Shown here piece after piece: positions 48,197 through 57,406 of a DNA stretch of 64,000 nucleotides. The notes beneath the pieces are model-generated. The model was not told where the DNA came from, ran no database searches, and was given only the letters and a program-made list of their open reading frames with translations. Source of the DNA: Pseudomonas sp. FP2335 (GTDB lineage: Bacteria; Pseudomonadota; Gammaproteobacteria; Pseudomonadales; Pseudomonadaceae); the NCBI RefSeq assembly GCF_030687535.1, contig NZ_CP117437.1, positions 3,865,501 through 3,929,500 of the forward strand, in the 5' to 3' direction. The first letter of the stretch is position 1. Every line of letters begins with the position of its first letter. The position numbers and the translations under genes are program-made.

Positions 48197-49592
48197 ACCG
48201 TCCCTTTACCTGCCCGGCCTGTGCCTGTTGCTCAGCGCCTGCGCCGGCCAGCCGCCGGCTGTCGACAGCGGCATCGCCGCACCCGCCGCCTGGCAATATG
48301 CCGAACGCGAGACGGCGCAGGCCCGCAATGCACGGTGGTGGACGCAGTTCGGCAGCCCACAGCTCAACCGCTTGATCGAGCAGGCGCGCCGCGACAGTTT
48401 CGACGTCGCCGCCGCCATGGCCCGCGTGCGCCAGGCCCAGGCCAGCGCGGTGATCGCCGGTGCGCCGCTGCTGCCCGAGGTGAAGTTCAACCTCACCGCC
48501 AGCCGTGAACGGCTGTTGCGCGGCAGCGGCAACTCAGACCTGAACGCCACTGCGAGCAACAACACCGTCAACAGTTATGACACCAACTTCACCGCCAGCT
48601 ATGAACTGGACTTCTGGGGTGGCCGCGCCGCCGCCCGCGACAGCGCGGTGCAGACCTTGCGCGCCAGTGAGTTCGACCAGGCCACAGTGGAGCTGACCCT
48701 GCTCGGCAACGTCGCCGACCGGTACGCGCAGACCCTCGCCGCACGCGAGCGCCAGCAGATCGCCGCGCTCAACCTGGCCAATGCGCGCAACGTGCTCGAC
48801 CTGGTGCAGACCCGCTACGACGCCGGCTCCGCCACTGCCCTGGAACTGGCCCAGCAGAAAAGCCTGGTGGCCAGCCAGCAACGGCAATTGCCGTTGATCG
48901 AGCAGCTGGCCGAAGAGTCGCAGATCACCCTCGCCGCCCTGCTCGGCCAACCCGTGCAAGCCGTGGACCTGGGCAACGAAACGTTCCAGGCCCTGACCTG
49001 GCCGACCATCGGCAGCGGTGTGCCGAGCCAGTTGCTCAGCCGGCGCCCCGACCTGGCCCAGGCCGAAGCGCAACTGGCCGCCGCCAGTGCTGACGTCACC
49101 GTCGCCCGCGCCGCCATGCTGCCAACCCTGACCCTTGGCGCCACACTCGGCAGCGGCGCCTACAAGGCCAACGAAATCCTGCGCAGCCCGTTCTACACCC
49201 TGACGTCCGGCCTGATCGCGCCGATCTTCAACAATGGCCGTTTAAGCGCCGAGCGCGACAAGGCCCGCGCACGCCAGGATGAGCTGCTGCAAACCTATCG
49301 CGGCGCGATCATCAACGGCTTTGCCGATGTGGAAAAATCCCTCAGCAACATCACCCGCCTCGACCAGCAGCGCCACTGGCAAACCGAAGAACTGCAACAG
49401 GCGCAGACGGCCTTCCAGATCGCTCAAAGCCGCTACCAGGCAGGCGCCGCGGACTTGCTGACGGTCCTGGAAACCCAGCGCACCCTGTACGCGGCCCAGG
49501 ATTTGAACGTGCAGTTGCGGCTGTCGCGCGTACAAGCCAGCATCGCCCTGTACAAAGCACTGGGGGGCGGCTGGGAAAGCAATATCCGATAA
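48189..49592 (+). CDS. opmQ: Pyoverdine efflux outer-membrane channel OpmQ
   Basis: TolC/OprM-type outer-membrane lipoprotein of 467 residues. The lipobox LLLSAC gives Cys18 as the acylated residue. Two outer membrane efflux repeats with long coiled coils ([15 protein letters not shown] strand near 135, [22 protein letters not shown] near the end). Starts with GTG and overlaps pvdT by 8 bases. Confidence 0.9.
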   Translation: MNKPSLYLPGLCLLLSACAGQPPAVDSGIAAPAAWQYAERETAQARNARWWTQFGSPQLNRLIEQARRDSFDVAAAMARVRQAQASAVIAGAPLLPEVKFNLTASRERLLRGSGNSDLNATASNNTVNSYDTNFTASYELDFWGGRAAARDSAVQTLRASEFDQATVELTLLGNVADRYAQTLAARERQQIAALNLANARNVLDLVQTRYDAGSATALELAQQKSLVASQQRQLPLIEQLAEESQITLAALLGQPVQAVDLGNETFQALTWPTIGSGVPSQLLSRRPDLAQAEAQLAAASADVTVARAAMLPTLTLGATLGSGAYKANEILRSPFYTLTSGLIAPIFNNGRLSAERDKARARQDELLQTYRGAIINGFADVEKSLSNITRLDQQRHWQTEELQQAQTAFQIAQSRYQAGAADLLTVLETQRTLYAAQDLNVQLRLSRVQASIALYKALGGGWESNIR

Positions 49593-49696
49593 ACAAAACT
49601 CCATTTCCTTACAGAAGTTGTCTGTTCGCCCTACATTTTTTGACCCGGGGTCCTTGGTAAAAAAGCCGCTATCTCACGGCTGCCCGGGACCTCTTG

Positions 49697-50446
49697 ATGA
49701 CTGTTGTAAAACACCTGCTCTGCGCCTGCCTGTGGCTGACGGCAAGCCTTGCCCATGGTTTGCCGCTGATCAGCCCCACCGCCATCGACTGGCAACTGGA
49801 CTGCCGCCTCCCCGCCTTCGCACACTTGGCTCCCGACGTGCTTGAGCGCACCCAATGCGGCATCGTCACCGTGCCGCGCAACTACGCCGCGCCCCGGCAA
49901 GGCAAACTGCGCCTGTACCTGACCCGCGTCGGCGCCCGCGACCCGCTGAGCCGCCAAGGCGTGGTGTTCGCCCAACCCGGCAACAGCCCCCAGGCCAACC
50001 ACAGCGGCACCTTTGCCATCCTCCTGGCCGGCAGTTGGAGTGCCCATTCCACCCAGGCCTATCGCACCCTGCTCAATCGCTACGATGTGGTCGAACTCAC
50101 CCCGCGTGATCTCAGCCAGGAGAGCGGGGTCGAAAACGCGGCACGGGACATGGAGTTCGTCCGCGCCCAACTTGAAGAGACCCAGCTCAATTACCTCGGC
50201 AGCGCCGACGCCACACGCCTGGGCAGTCGCTACGCGGCGCTGTTTCCCGAGCGGGTCGCGCGCATGGTGCTGGTCAACGCCGAGCGTGGCGAGGCGAACC
50301 TTACGCAAGTCGAGCAATTGCGCCTCAAGGCACCACCCAAGTCTGAGGCCAGTGCATGCGTGATCCGATGGGTCGGCGACTTCCTGGCCTTCGGCAAGCA
50401 GCCGCCACCTGCCACCCACTGCCTCGACAAAGGCGATTGGGAGTAG
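49697..50446 (+). CDS. Exported alpha/beta-hydrolase relative lacking the nucleophile
   Basis: Protein of 249 residues with signal peptide (MTVVKHLLCACLWLTASLAHG). It resembles the N-terminal half of exported TAP-type alpha/beta hydrolases (VPRNYAAP, GVVFAQPGNSP, LNRYDVVELTPRD). At the expected nucleophile elbow, where relatives have G-x-S-x-G before an RLGSRYAALFPERVARMVL-like helix, it has GSADA, so the catalytic Ser is replaced by A170. The C-terminal His region of such hydrolases (usually 400 or more residues) is missing. It is probably an inactive or repurposed protein. No PvdS box was seen in front of it. Confidence 0.6.
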   Translation: MTVVKHLLCACLWLTASLAHGLPLISPTAIDWQLDCRLPAFAHLAPDVLERTQCGIVTVPRNYAAPRQGKLRLYLTRVGARDPLSRQGVVFAQPGNSPQANHSGTFAILLAGSWSAHSTQAYRTLLNRYDVVELTPRDLSQESGVENAARDMEFVRAQLEETQLNYLGSADATRLGSRYAALFPERVARMVLVNAERGEANLTQVEQLRLKAPPKSEASACVIRWVGDFLAFGKQPPPATHCLDKGDWE

Positions 50447-50505
50447 CGCACCGTTTGCGACCTGTTGCCGCTGAAAACGACACCTTGCGTTGACGCTCCA
50501 GGCTA

Positions 50506-50542
50506 ATCGTTATTAAGTGCTATTTATCCGCATTAATACGAT
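50506..50542. promoter_or_regulatory. Imperfect inverted repeat upstream of the GntR gene
   Basis: ATCGTTATTAA and TTAATACGAT, inverted with one extra base, 16 bases apart, ending 11 bases before the start of the FadR-type regulator. A possible autoregulatory operator. Confidence 0.35.
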
Positions 50543-50553
50543 AAATCGACGCC

Positions 50554-51324
50554 ATGCTAAGCCGCCCGCTGAAACGCAAACGCCAGAAGCTCTCCGACGT
50601 GATTGTCGAGTCGGTCAAGCGCTCCATCGTCACCGACGCCTTGAAGCCCGGCGACCGTTTGCCCACCGAGCGCGAGCTGATGGAAAGCTTCCAGTGCTCC
50701 AAAGGCTCGGCCCGCGAGGCGCTCAAGGCCCTTGAGGTCGAGGGTTTGGTGAGCACGCGCACCGGGCCCAGCGGCGGTGCATACCTCAACCAGGCCGGCA
50801 CCGAACCGGCCAGCCGCGCGCTGCGTAACTACCTGCACTTTCAGCATCTGGATGGCGAGCAGGTGTATCAGTTGCGCAAGGTCATCGAAGTGGAACTGGC
50901 GGTCTCGGTGCTGGGGCGCTTGAGCGAAGACGACTACCAGGCCCTGCAAGACAACGTGGCCTTCTGCAGCGCCCCGGAAGACAGCGAGGCCGGTCAACGC
51001 GAACAGCGCCTGGCAGAACTGGAGTTCCACAACCTGCTGGCCAGGGCGTGCCCCAACCCGTTGCTGAGTTTCATGGCGCAGTTCCTCAATGATCTGCTGC
51101 GCGACCTGGTGGTGCTGAAAAAGGCCTACAAACCCAAGCGCAAGCAGTTCGACGCCGCCAACCTCGACTATCACAAACAGTTGCTGATTGCCTTTCGCGC
51201 CGGTGATGAAAGCGCGGTGCGCGGTTTGATGCATGAACATATGTGCGATGCCGAACACCACATGACCGCGCTTGAAGGCCAGGTCAGCCCGCATTTTCTA
51301 CTGGAGTTCGATCACCGCCCCTAA
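50554..51324 (+). CDS. FadR-type GntR family regulator
   Basis: Regulator of 256 residues. N-terminal winged HTH (LKPGDRLPTERELMESFQCSKGSAREALKALEVEGLV), C-terminal FCD helical domain about 95-235, with His/Asp residues (EFHNLLARACPN, LDYHKQLL, MHEHMCDAEHH) typical of metal/ligand binding. Precedes the ABC transporter/hydrolase operon on the same strand, separated by a REPIN; probably its repressor, sensing a transported carboxylate or amide. Confidence 0.87.
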   Translation: MLSRPLKRKRQKLSDVIVESVKRSIVTDALKPGDRLPTERELMESFQCSKGSAREALKALEVEGLVSTRTGPSGGAYLNQAGTEPASRALRNYLHFQHLDGEQVYQLRKVIEVELAVSVLGRLSEDDYQALQDNVAFCSAPEDSEAGQREQRLAELEFHNLLARACPNPLLSFMAQFLNDLLRDLVVLKKAYKPKRKQFDAANLDYHKQLLIAFRAGDESAVRGLMHEHMCDAEHHMTALEGQVSPHFLLEFDHRP

Positions 51325-51341
51325 AAACAACACAGTTCCAA

Positions 51342-51430
51342 TGTGGGAGCGGGCTTGCTCGCGAATGCGGTGGGCCAGCAAAGCATCTCGTCACTGATGC
51401 ACCGCATTCGCGAGCAAGCCCGCTCCCACA
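51342..51430. repeat. REPIN (TGTGGGAGCGGGCTTGCTCG class)
   Basis: Inverted pair between the GntR gene and the binding-protein gene, 18 bases after the GntR stop. Separates the regulator from the operon. Confidence 0.9.
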
Positions 51431-51551
51431 TTTTGACCGCATTCCAACCAACACTCGCGTCATCCAATAAATAACAGGCCTGCCCACAGGCCCAAGCTCC
51501 ACCGTATCGCCCTTGCCGCTCCTGCCAATAACTAAACCAGGGAGTCACCCC

Positions 51552-52754
51552 ATGCAGCGTCGTACGTTATTGAAAGCCAGCCTCACCGCAGCCGCCGCCC
51601 TCAGCCTCCCGCTGAGCGTGCGCCACGCATTCGCCGCCGAGCCCTTTACCTTTTACGGCCTCAAGTCCATGTCCGGCGCCTTTGCCAGCTATGGCAAGTT
51701 TGCCGACATGGGTTCGCGCCTGGCGGTGGAACAACACGCCACCCTTCTCGGCCGCCCGCTGAACTACAAGGTCATCGACACCGAAGGCAACGCCGGCAAG
51801 GCGGTGCGCAAGGTGCAGGAAGCCATCCAGCAGGACGGCGCGCGGTTCTTCCAGGGCTGCACATTGTCGTCGTCGGCACTCGCGGTGGCCAAGGAAGTGG
51901 ACAAGGTCGGCGGCGTGTTCATGACCCCGGTGGGCGCCGATGAAGTCACTGGCAAGGATTGCAATCGCGCGACATTCCGCTGGTCGGTGCCCACCTACGG
52001 CGCGATTCGCGAAACCATGCTGCCGCTGATCAAGCTGCTGCCGGACGCCAAGCGCTGGTACACCATCACCCCGCAATACGTGTTTGGCGAAGCACTGCTC
52101 GAAGGCGCCAAAAGTGTGCTCAAGGACAGCGGCCTGGAACACATCGGCAACAGCTATCACTCGTTGCAGGAACAGGAATTCTCCGGTTACCTGACCAACG
52201 CCATCGCCGCCAAACCCGATGTGCTGGTGCTGCTCAACTTCGGCAGCCAGTCGTCAAACACCCTGCGCCAGGCAGTGAACTTCGGCATCAAGCAGCGCAT
52301 GAAAGTACTGCTGGTATGGTCCGCCGGCCTCGACCAGTTCCAGGAACTGGGCAGCGACATCCTTGAAGGCGTGTACCTGGGCGCGCAGTACTGGCATCAG
52401 GTCGACACCCCGCTCAACCGCGAACTGGTCAAGCTGACCCAGGCCAAATACGGGATCAACCCCACCTACCCGCTGGCCGCCGACTACATCAGCACCAAGG
52501 TCATGCTCGACACCATCGTCGCCACCGGCAGCTTCGACGGGCCGACCGTGGCCAAGGCCATGCAGGGCCTGAGCTTCGATGGCCCGACCGGCAAGGAATC
52601 GATCCGCGCCGGCGACCACCAGGTGATCAAGGATTACTACCTGCTCGTCGGCAAAGCCGCCAGCGAGATGGCCGACAAGGACGACCTGGCCAAAGTGCTC
52701 AGCGCCGGCCAATCCTTCCCGCCAGTGGACGCCACGGGCTGCACGCTCGCCTGA
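51552..52754 (+). CDS. Branched-chain/amide-type ABC transporter binding protein
   Basis: Periplasmic binding protein of 400 residues, Leu/Ile/Val-binding fold (Peripla_BP_6). Start 51552 follows AGGGAGT. The signal peptide MQRRTLLKASLTAAAALSLPL has a twin-arginine motif, so it may be exported folded by Tat. Related proteins bind branched-chain amino acids, urea or short amides. First gene of a seven-gene operon ending in two C-N hydrolases. Confidence 0.87.
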   Translation: MQRRTLLKASLTAAAALSLPLSVRHAFAAEPFTFYGLKSMSGAFASYGKFADMGSRLAVEQHATLLGRPLNYKVIDTEGNAGKAVRKVQEAIQQDGARFFQGCTLSSSALAVAKEVDKVGGVFMTPVGADEVTGKDCNRATFRWSVPTYGAIRETMLPLIKLLPDAKRWYTITPQYVFGEALLEGAKSVLKDSGLEHIGNSYHSLQEQEFSGYLTNAIAAKPDVLVLLNFGSQSSNTLRQAVNFGIKQRMKVLLVWSAGLDQFQELGSDILEGVYLGAQYWHQVDTPLNRELVKLTQAKYGINPTYPLAADYISTKVMLDTIVATGSFDGPTVAKAMQGLSFDGPTGKESIRAGDHQVIKDYYLLVGKAASEMADKDDLAKVLSAGQSFPPVDATGCTLA

Positions 52755-52771
52755 CCCCCTGAATATTGCAG

Positions 52772-52798
52772 GCAGGGCCGCGCAAGCGGCGTCCTGCC
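52772..52798 (+). other. Intercistronic stem-loop after the binding-protein gene
   Basis: GGCAGGGCCGC and GCGGCGTCCTGCC form a GC-rich hairpin with a GCAA-type loop, no T-run, between the binding-protein stop and the first permease start. Probably lowers downstream expression or protects the upstream message so that more binding protein is made. Confidence 0.6.
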
Positions 52799-52810
52799 GA
52801 GGGTTCCTGC

Positions 52811-53671
52811 ATGCTTAATCTTTACCTGTTCCAGATCCTCAACGGCCTCGGGCTGGGGATGATCTACTTCCTCATCGCCGTCGGTCTGACCATCATTTTC
52901 GGCCTGCTCAACTTCGTCAACTTTGCCCATGGCGCGTTCTTTTTGCTCGGTGCCTACATCTGCTACACCGCCGTGAGCCTCACCGGCAACTTCTGGCTGG
53001 CGCTGCTGATCGCGCCGCTGGTGGTGGCCGCTTTGGCGTGGGTGATCGAGCGATTATTGATCCAGCGCATCTATCACTTGCCGCACATGTTCCAGATCCT
53101 GGTGACCTTGGGGATAGCGCTGATCATCCAGGAGGCCAGCGTGATGATCTGGGGCCCGGTGGGCAAAAGCGTCGCCGTGCCGGAACTGCTGCGCGGGGTG
53201 CTGGTGATCGGTGACTTTGTGTACCCGCACTATCGCCTGTTCCTGATCGGCTTCTCCGGGCTGGTCGGCCTGGGCCTGTGGCTGCTGCTGGAACGCACGC
53301 GCTTCGGCGCCCTGGTGCGCGCCGGCAGTGAAAGCACCGAGACCGTGTCGCTGCTGGGCACCAATATTTTCCGTTTGTTCTCGATGACCTTCGCCCTCGG
53401 GGTGGCCCTGGCCGGTGTCGCCGGGGTGCTGTTCGCGCCCTTGCGCGGCGCACAGCCCTTTGTCGGCCCGGAAATTCTCGGCGTGGCCTTCGTGGTGGTG
53501 GTGATCGGCGGCATGGGGTCGTTCAGCGGAGCGCTGGTCGGCGGTTTATTGGTCGGCGTGGTGCAAAGCCTGATGACCACACTCTGGCCCCAAGGTGCGA
53601 GCCTGATGATCTACGGCGCGATGGCCGTGGTGATTCTGGTGCGCCCTTACGGCCTGTTCGGGAGAGCCTGA
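52811..53671 (+). CDS. ABC transporter permease, LivH-type
   Basis: Membrane subunit of 286 residues with about eight helices. Start 52811 follows GAGGGTTCCTGC. FGLLNFVNFAHGAFFLLGAY and FVVVVIGGMGSFSGALVGGLLVG are conserved LivH segments. Followed after one base by the LivM-type subunit. Confidence 0.9.
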   Translation: MLNLYLFQILNGLGLGMIYFLIAVGLTIIFGLLNFVNFAHGAFFLLGAYICYTAVSLTGNFWLALLIAPLVVAALAWVIERLLIQRIYHLPHMFQILVTLGIALIIQEASVMIWGPVGKSVAVPELLRGVLVIGDFVYPHYRLFLIGFSGLVGLGLWLLLERTRFGALVRAGSESTETVSLLGTNIFRLFSMTFALGVALAGVAGVLFAPLRGAQPFVGPEILGVAFVVVVIGGMGSFSGALVGGLLVGVVQSLMTTLWPQGASLMIYGAMAVVILVRPYGLFGRA

Positions 53672-53672
53672 C

Positions 53673-54683
53673 ATGAGCGAGAAAAATCCCCTGCCGTTTG
53701 CCAAGACCCAATCCCGTGCGATGTTGCTGTGGGTGCTGGCCGTACTGATCGGCCTGCCGTTGATCTTGCCTTCGGCGACCCTGGCCACCGAGATCCTGAT
53801 CTTTGCCATGGCCGCCCTCGCCTGCAACCTGCTGCTGGGCTATACCGGGCTGCTGTCGTTCGGCCAGGGCATCTTCTTTGGTGCCGGGGCATATTGCGCG
53901 GCGCTGCTGATGCTGCATTTGCAGATGGGCCTGTTCACTGCGTTGCTCGGCGCGGCCGTGGCCGGTGGTTTCCTGGCCTTGTTGGTCGGCGCCCTGGCGA
54001 TCCGCCGCACCGGCATCTACTTCGTGATGCTGACCCTGGCCTTCAGCCAGATGGCCTACTTCGTCGCCTACACCCTCAGCGACTGGACCGGCGGCGACAA
54101 CGGCCTGCTCAGCGTGCCGCGCCCGGAAATCCGCGTCGGTGACACTGTGCTGCTATCCCTGGCCGACGCCCGCGCCTTCTACGGCTTTGTGGCGGTGCTG
54201 TTCCTGCTGATCTTTATCGGCGCGCGCCGGGTCATCGCCTCGCCCTTTGGCAGCACGCTGATGGCGATCCGCGAAAACGAAACCCGCGCCGCGGCGATCG
54301 GCTACGACACGCGTCATTTCAAGATCCTGGTGTTTGTGCTGTCCGGCGCAGTCACCGGGATCGCCGGTGCGCTGTACGCGATGCTGCTGCACTTCGTGCC
54401 GCTGTCGAACATCGACCTGGCGATGTCCGAGAACATCCTGATCATGACCATCGTCGGCGGCACCGGCTCGCTGTTCGGCTCGTTGCTGGGTGCCGGCTCC
54501 ATCGTGCTGCTGGGGGATTTCCTCTCCGACCTGTGGCCACGCTGGCTGATGCTGCTGGGGGTGATCCTGATCCTGGTGGTGATCTTCATGCGCGGTGGTT
54601 TGTGGGGCGGCCTGGCGTCGCTGTTTGAAAAAGTGCGCGGCGCTCGCAAGCCCGCAGTGGTGGCCAAGGAGGAAGTGCTATGA
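53673..54683 (+). CDS. ABC transporter permease, LivM-type
   Basis: Membrane subunit of 336 residues, about ten helices. GYTGLLSFGQGIFFGAGAYC, AIRENETRAAAIGYDT and TIVGGTGSLFGSLLGAG are the conserved LivM motifs. It starts one base after the LivH-type gene, and its stop overlaps the first ATPase start by four bases. Confidence 0.9.
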   Translation: MSEKNPLPFAKTQSRAMLLWVLAVLIGLPLILPSATLATEILIFAMAALACNLLLGYTGLLSFGQGIFFGAGAYCAALLMLHLQMGLFTALLGAAVAGGFLALLVGALAIRRTGIYFVMLTLAFSQMAYFVAYTLSDWTGGDNGLLSVPRPEIRVGDTVLLSLADARAFYGFVAVLFLLIFIGARRVIASPFGSTLMAIRENETRAAAIGYDTRHFKILVFVLSGAVTGIAGALYAMLLHFVPLSNIDLAMSENILIMTIVGGTGSLFGSLLGAGSIVLLGDFLSDLWPRWLMLLGVILILVVIFMRGGLWGGLASLFEKVRGARKPAVVAKEEVL

Positions 54684-55429
54684 GCATCCTGCTGGAAACA
54701 GAGAACCTGGAACTAGCCTACGGCGCCTTCCATGCGGTGAACGGCGTCAACCTCAAGGTCGAAGCCGGCACCATCCACACCATTATCGGCCCCAACGGTG
54801 CGGGCAAGACCAGCCTGTTCCATTGCCTCACCGGCGAGCGCCAGGCCACCGCCGGGGCAATCCATTTCGACGGCAAGAACCTGATGCGCAAACCGGCCCA
54901 CGGCCGCGTCGGCCTGGGCATGGCGCGCTCGTTCCAGTTGACCAGCCTGTTCCAGAACCTCAGCGTGCGCGAAAACCTGCGCCTGGCCGCCCAAGGCCGT
55001 GACGGTGCGCGGGCGCTGAACTTCTGGCGCCGTGTCGACAGCAAACGCGAGCACCTGGAGATGGCCGACCAGGTCTTGGAACGCCTGCAACTCACTGCCC
55101 GCGCCGACACCCTGGCCGGCGAGTTGTCCCACGGCCAGCAGCGGGTGCTGGAGGTGGGCATGTCGATCTGCTCCAAGCCCAAACTGTTGATGCTCGACGA
55201 GCCCACCTCGGGCATGGGCATCGATGACATCCCGATCATGACCCAACTGATCAGTGACCTCGGTCGCGACCACACGGTGCTGCTGATCGAACACAACATG
55301 AGCATCGTCATGTCCATCAGCCAACGCATCACGGTGATGAGCCACGGGCAGATCCTGGTGGAAGGCACGCCGGAATTCGTGCGCGCCGATGAACGTGTGC
55401 GCACTGCGTATCTGGGGGAGGCCGCCTGA
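54680..55429 (+). CDS. ABC transporter ATPase, LivG-type
   Basis: ATPase of 249 residues. Walker A GPNGAGKTS, signature ELSHGQQRVLEVGM (LSHGQ), Walker B LLMLDEPTSGM, switch IEHNMSIVM. The LSHGQ signature and overall sequence are closer to UrtD (urea) than to LivG. Stop overlaps the next start by one base. Confidence 0.9.
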   Translation: MSILLETENLELAYGAFHAVNGVNLKVEAGTIHTIIGPNGAGKTSLFHCLTGERQATAGAIHFDGKNLMRKPAHGRVGLGMARSFQLTSLFQNLSVRENLRLAAQGRDGARALNFWRRVDSKREHLEMADQVLERLQLTARADTLAGELSHGQQRVLEVGMSICSKPKLLMLDEPTSGMGIDDIPIMTQLISDLGRDHTVLLIEHNMSIVMSISQRITVMSHGQILVEGTPEFVRADERVRTAYLGEAA

Positions 55430-56124
55430 TGCTGATCGTCGAGAATATCCATTCCTACTACGACAAGAGCCACGTGCTCGAAGGCGTGTCGCTGAACGTC
55501 AACCCTGGTGAGCTGGTGACGCTGCTGGGGCGCAACGGCGCGGGCAAGACCACTACGTTGCGCAGCATCCTCGGCATCATCTGCCCGCGCCAGGGCCAGA
55601 TTCACTTCAACGGCCAGGCGCTGGTGGGGCAGAAGATTTTTGAAATTGCGCGCCAAGGCTTGGCGCTGGTGCCGGAGAACCGCGGGATCTTCCGTTTGCT
55701 CACGGTCGAGGAAAACCTGCGCATCGCCGCCCGCAAGACCAGCCGCTGGCAGCTGGAAGACGTGTACGGCATGTTCCCGCGCCTCAAGGAACGGCGCAAA
55801 AACGCCGGGCATGCCTTGTCCGGCGGCGAGCAGCAGATGCTCGCCATTGCCCGCGCCCTGCTCAATGACCCCAAGTTGCTGATCCTCGATGAACCCACCG
55901 AAGGCCTCGCCCCGGTGATCGTCGACGAATTGGTGAAGATCCTGCGCAAGATCAAGGACGACGGCCTGCCGGTGCTGCTGGTGGAACAGAACCTGATGGT
56001 CTGCGACAAGCTCGCCGACCGCCATTACGTACTCGAACAGGGCCGCGTGGTCTACGAAGGCAGCGCCGCCGCCTTCCGCGCCGACCCGAGCATCAAGAAC
56101 CGCTATTTGGCCCTGAGTGCCTGA
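55429..56124 (+). CDS. ABC transporter ATPase, LivF-type
   Basis: Second ATPase, 231 residues. Walker A GRNGAGKTTTLRS, signature LSGGEQQMLAIARAL, Walker B LLILDEPTEGLAP, switch LVEQNLMV. Together with the previous gene it forms the nucleotide-binding pair of the importer. Confidence 0.9.
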   Translation: MLIVENIHSYYDKSHVLEGVSLNVNPGELVTLLGRNGAGKTTTLRSILGIICPRQGQIHFNGQALVGQKIFEIARQGLALVPENRGIFRLLTVEENLRIAARKTSRWQLEDVYGMFPRLKERRKNAGHALSGGEQQMLAIARALLNDPKLLILDEPTEGLAPVIVDELVKILRKIKDDGLPVLLVEQNLMVCDKLADRHYVLEQGRVVYEGSAAAFRADPSIKNRYLALSA

Positions 56125-56137
56125 CCGGAGAATGCAG

Positions 56138-57406
56138 ATGAACAGTTTTGCGCAACCGCTCCAGAGCAACGCCCCGCTGATCAACCGCGACCGCCTGTGG
56201 CAGTCGCTGATGGACCTGGCCCAACTCGGCGCCACGCTAAAAGGCGGCGTGTGCCGCCTGGCCCTCACCGACCTCGACCGCCAGGCCCGCGACCTGTTTG
56301 TGCAGTGGTGCGAAGCGGCCGGGTGCAGCGTCAGTGTGGATGCCATCGGCAATATCTTTGCGCGCCGCGCCGGGCGCAATCCCGCCCTGCCCCCGGTGAT
56401 GACCGGCAGCCATATCGACACCCAACCCACCGGCGGCAAGTTCGACGGCTGCTACGGGGTGATGGCCGGGCTGGAAGTGATCCGCACCCTGAACGATCTG
56501 AAGATTGAAACCGAAGCGCCGATTGAAGTGGTGGTGTGGACCAACGAAGAAGGCTCGCGTTTTCCGCCGTGCATGATGGGTTCCGGCGTGTTTGCCGGGA
56601 AATTCGATTTGCAGGAGACCCTGGCCAAGCTCGATGACCAGGGCCTGTCGGTGGGTGCCGAATTGCAGCGCATCGGTTATGCCGGTTCCCGCGCGGTGCT
56701 GGGCAACCCGGTGGGGGCGTATTTCGAAGCGCATATCGAACAGGGCCCGGTGCTGGAAGATCGCGCCACCACCATTGGCGTGGTCATGGGTTGCCTGGGC
56801 CAGAAGTGGTTCGACCTGACCTTCACCGGCGTCGAAGCCCACGCCGGGCCGACACCGATGCACCTGCGCAAGGACGCACTGGTCGGCGCTGCCGAGGTGG
56901 TCAGTGCAGTCAACCGTATCGCCCATCAACAGCAACCCCACGCCTGCGGCACGGTGGGTTGCCTGAGCCTGCATCCGGGTTCGCGCAATGTGATTCCGGG
57001 CCAGGTGCACATGACCCTCGACCTGCGCCACCTGCATGCCGACAAGCTGCAAGCCATGGTCGACGAGGTGCGCGGTGTGATTGAAGCCACGGCACAACAA
57101 CACGGCCTGGCTTATGAGCTGACACCGACGGCCGACTTCCCGCCGCTGGACTTCGACCCGGCCTGCGTCAACGCCGTGCGCGACGCTGCGCGCAGCCTGG
57201 GCCTGAGCCATATGGACATCGTCAGCGGCGCCGGGCATGACGCGATTTTCGTCGCGGAACTGGGCCCGGCCGGGATGATCTTTGTGCCGTGCGAAGGTGG
57301 TATCAGCCACAACGAAATCGAAAACGCCGCGCCGGATGACCTGGCGGCGGGCTGCGCGGTGTTGCTGCGGGCCATGGTCAATGCGGCGCAGGGGGATCGG
57401 GCATGA
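56138..57406 (+). CDS. M20-family Zn-dependent amidohydrolase (N-carbamoyl-amino-acid/allantoate type)
   Basis: Cytoplasmic metallohydrolase of 422 residues. Start 56138 is chosen because GGAG stands seven bases before it. Metal ligands are visible in GSHIDTQPTGGKFDG, WTNEEGSRFPP, AHIEQGP and near the end GGISHNEIE; a dimerisation domain lies in the middle (AHAGPTPMHLRKDAL). Family members hydrolyse N-carbamoyl amino acids, beta-ureidopropionate or allantoate to free amino acid, CO2 and ammonia. Stop overlaps the amidase start by four bases. The exact substrate cannot be read from the sequence. Confidence 0.85.
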   Translation: MNSFAQPLQSNAPLINRDRLWQSLMDLAQLGATLKGGVCRLALTDLDRQARDLFVQWCEAAGCSVSVDAIGNIFARRAGRNPALPPVMTGSHIDTQPTGGKFDGCYGVMAGLEVIRTLNDLKIETEAPIEVVVWTNEEGSRFPPCMMGSGVFAGKFDLQETLAKLDDQGLSVGAELQRIGYAGSRAVLGNPVGAYFEAHIEQGPVLEDRATTIGVVMGCLGQKWFDLTFTGVEAHAGPTPMHLRKDALVGAAEVVSAVNRIAHQQQPHACGTVGCLSLHPGSRNVIPGQVHMTLDLRHLHADKLQAMVDEVRGVIEATAQQHGLAYELTPTADFPPLDFDPACVNAVRDAARSLGLSHMDIVSGAGHDAIFVAELGPAGMIFVPCEGGISHNEIENAAPDDLAAGCAVLLRAMVNAAQGDRA

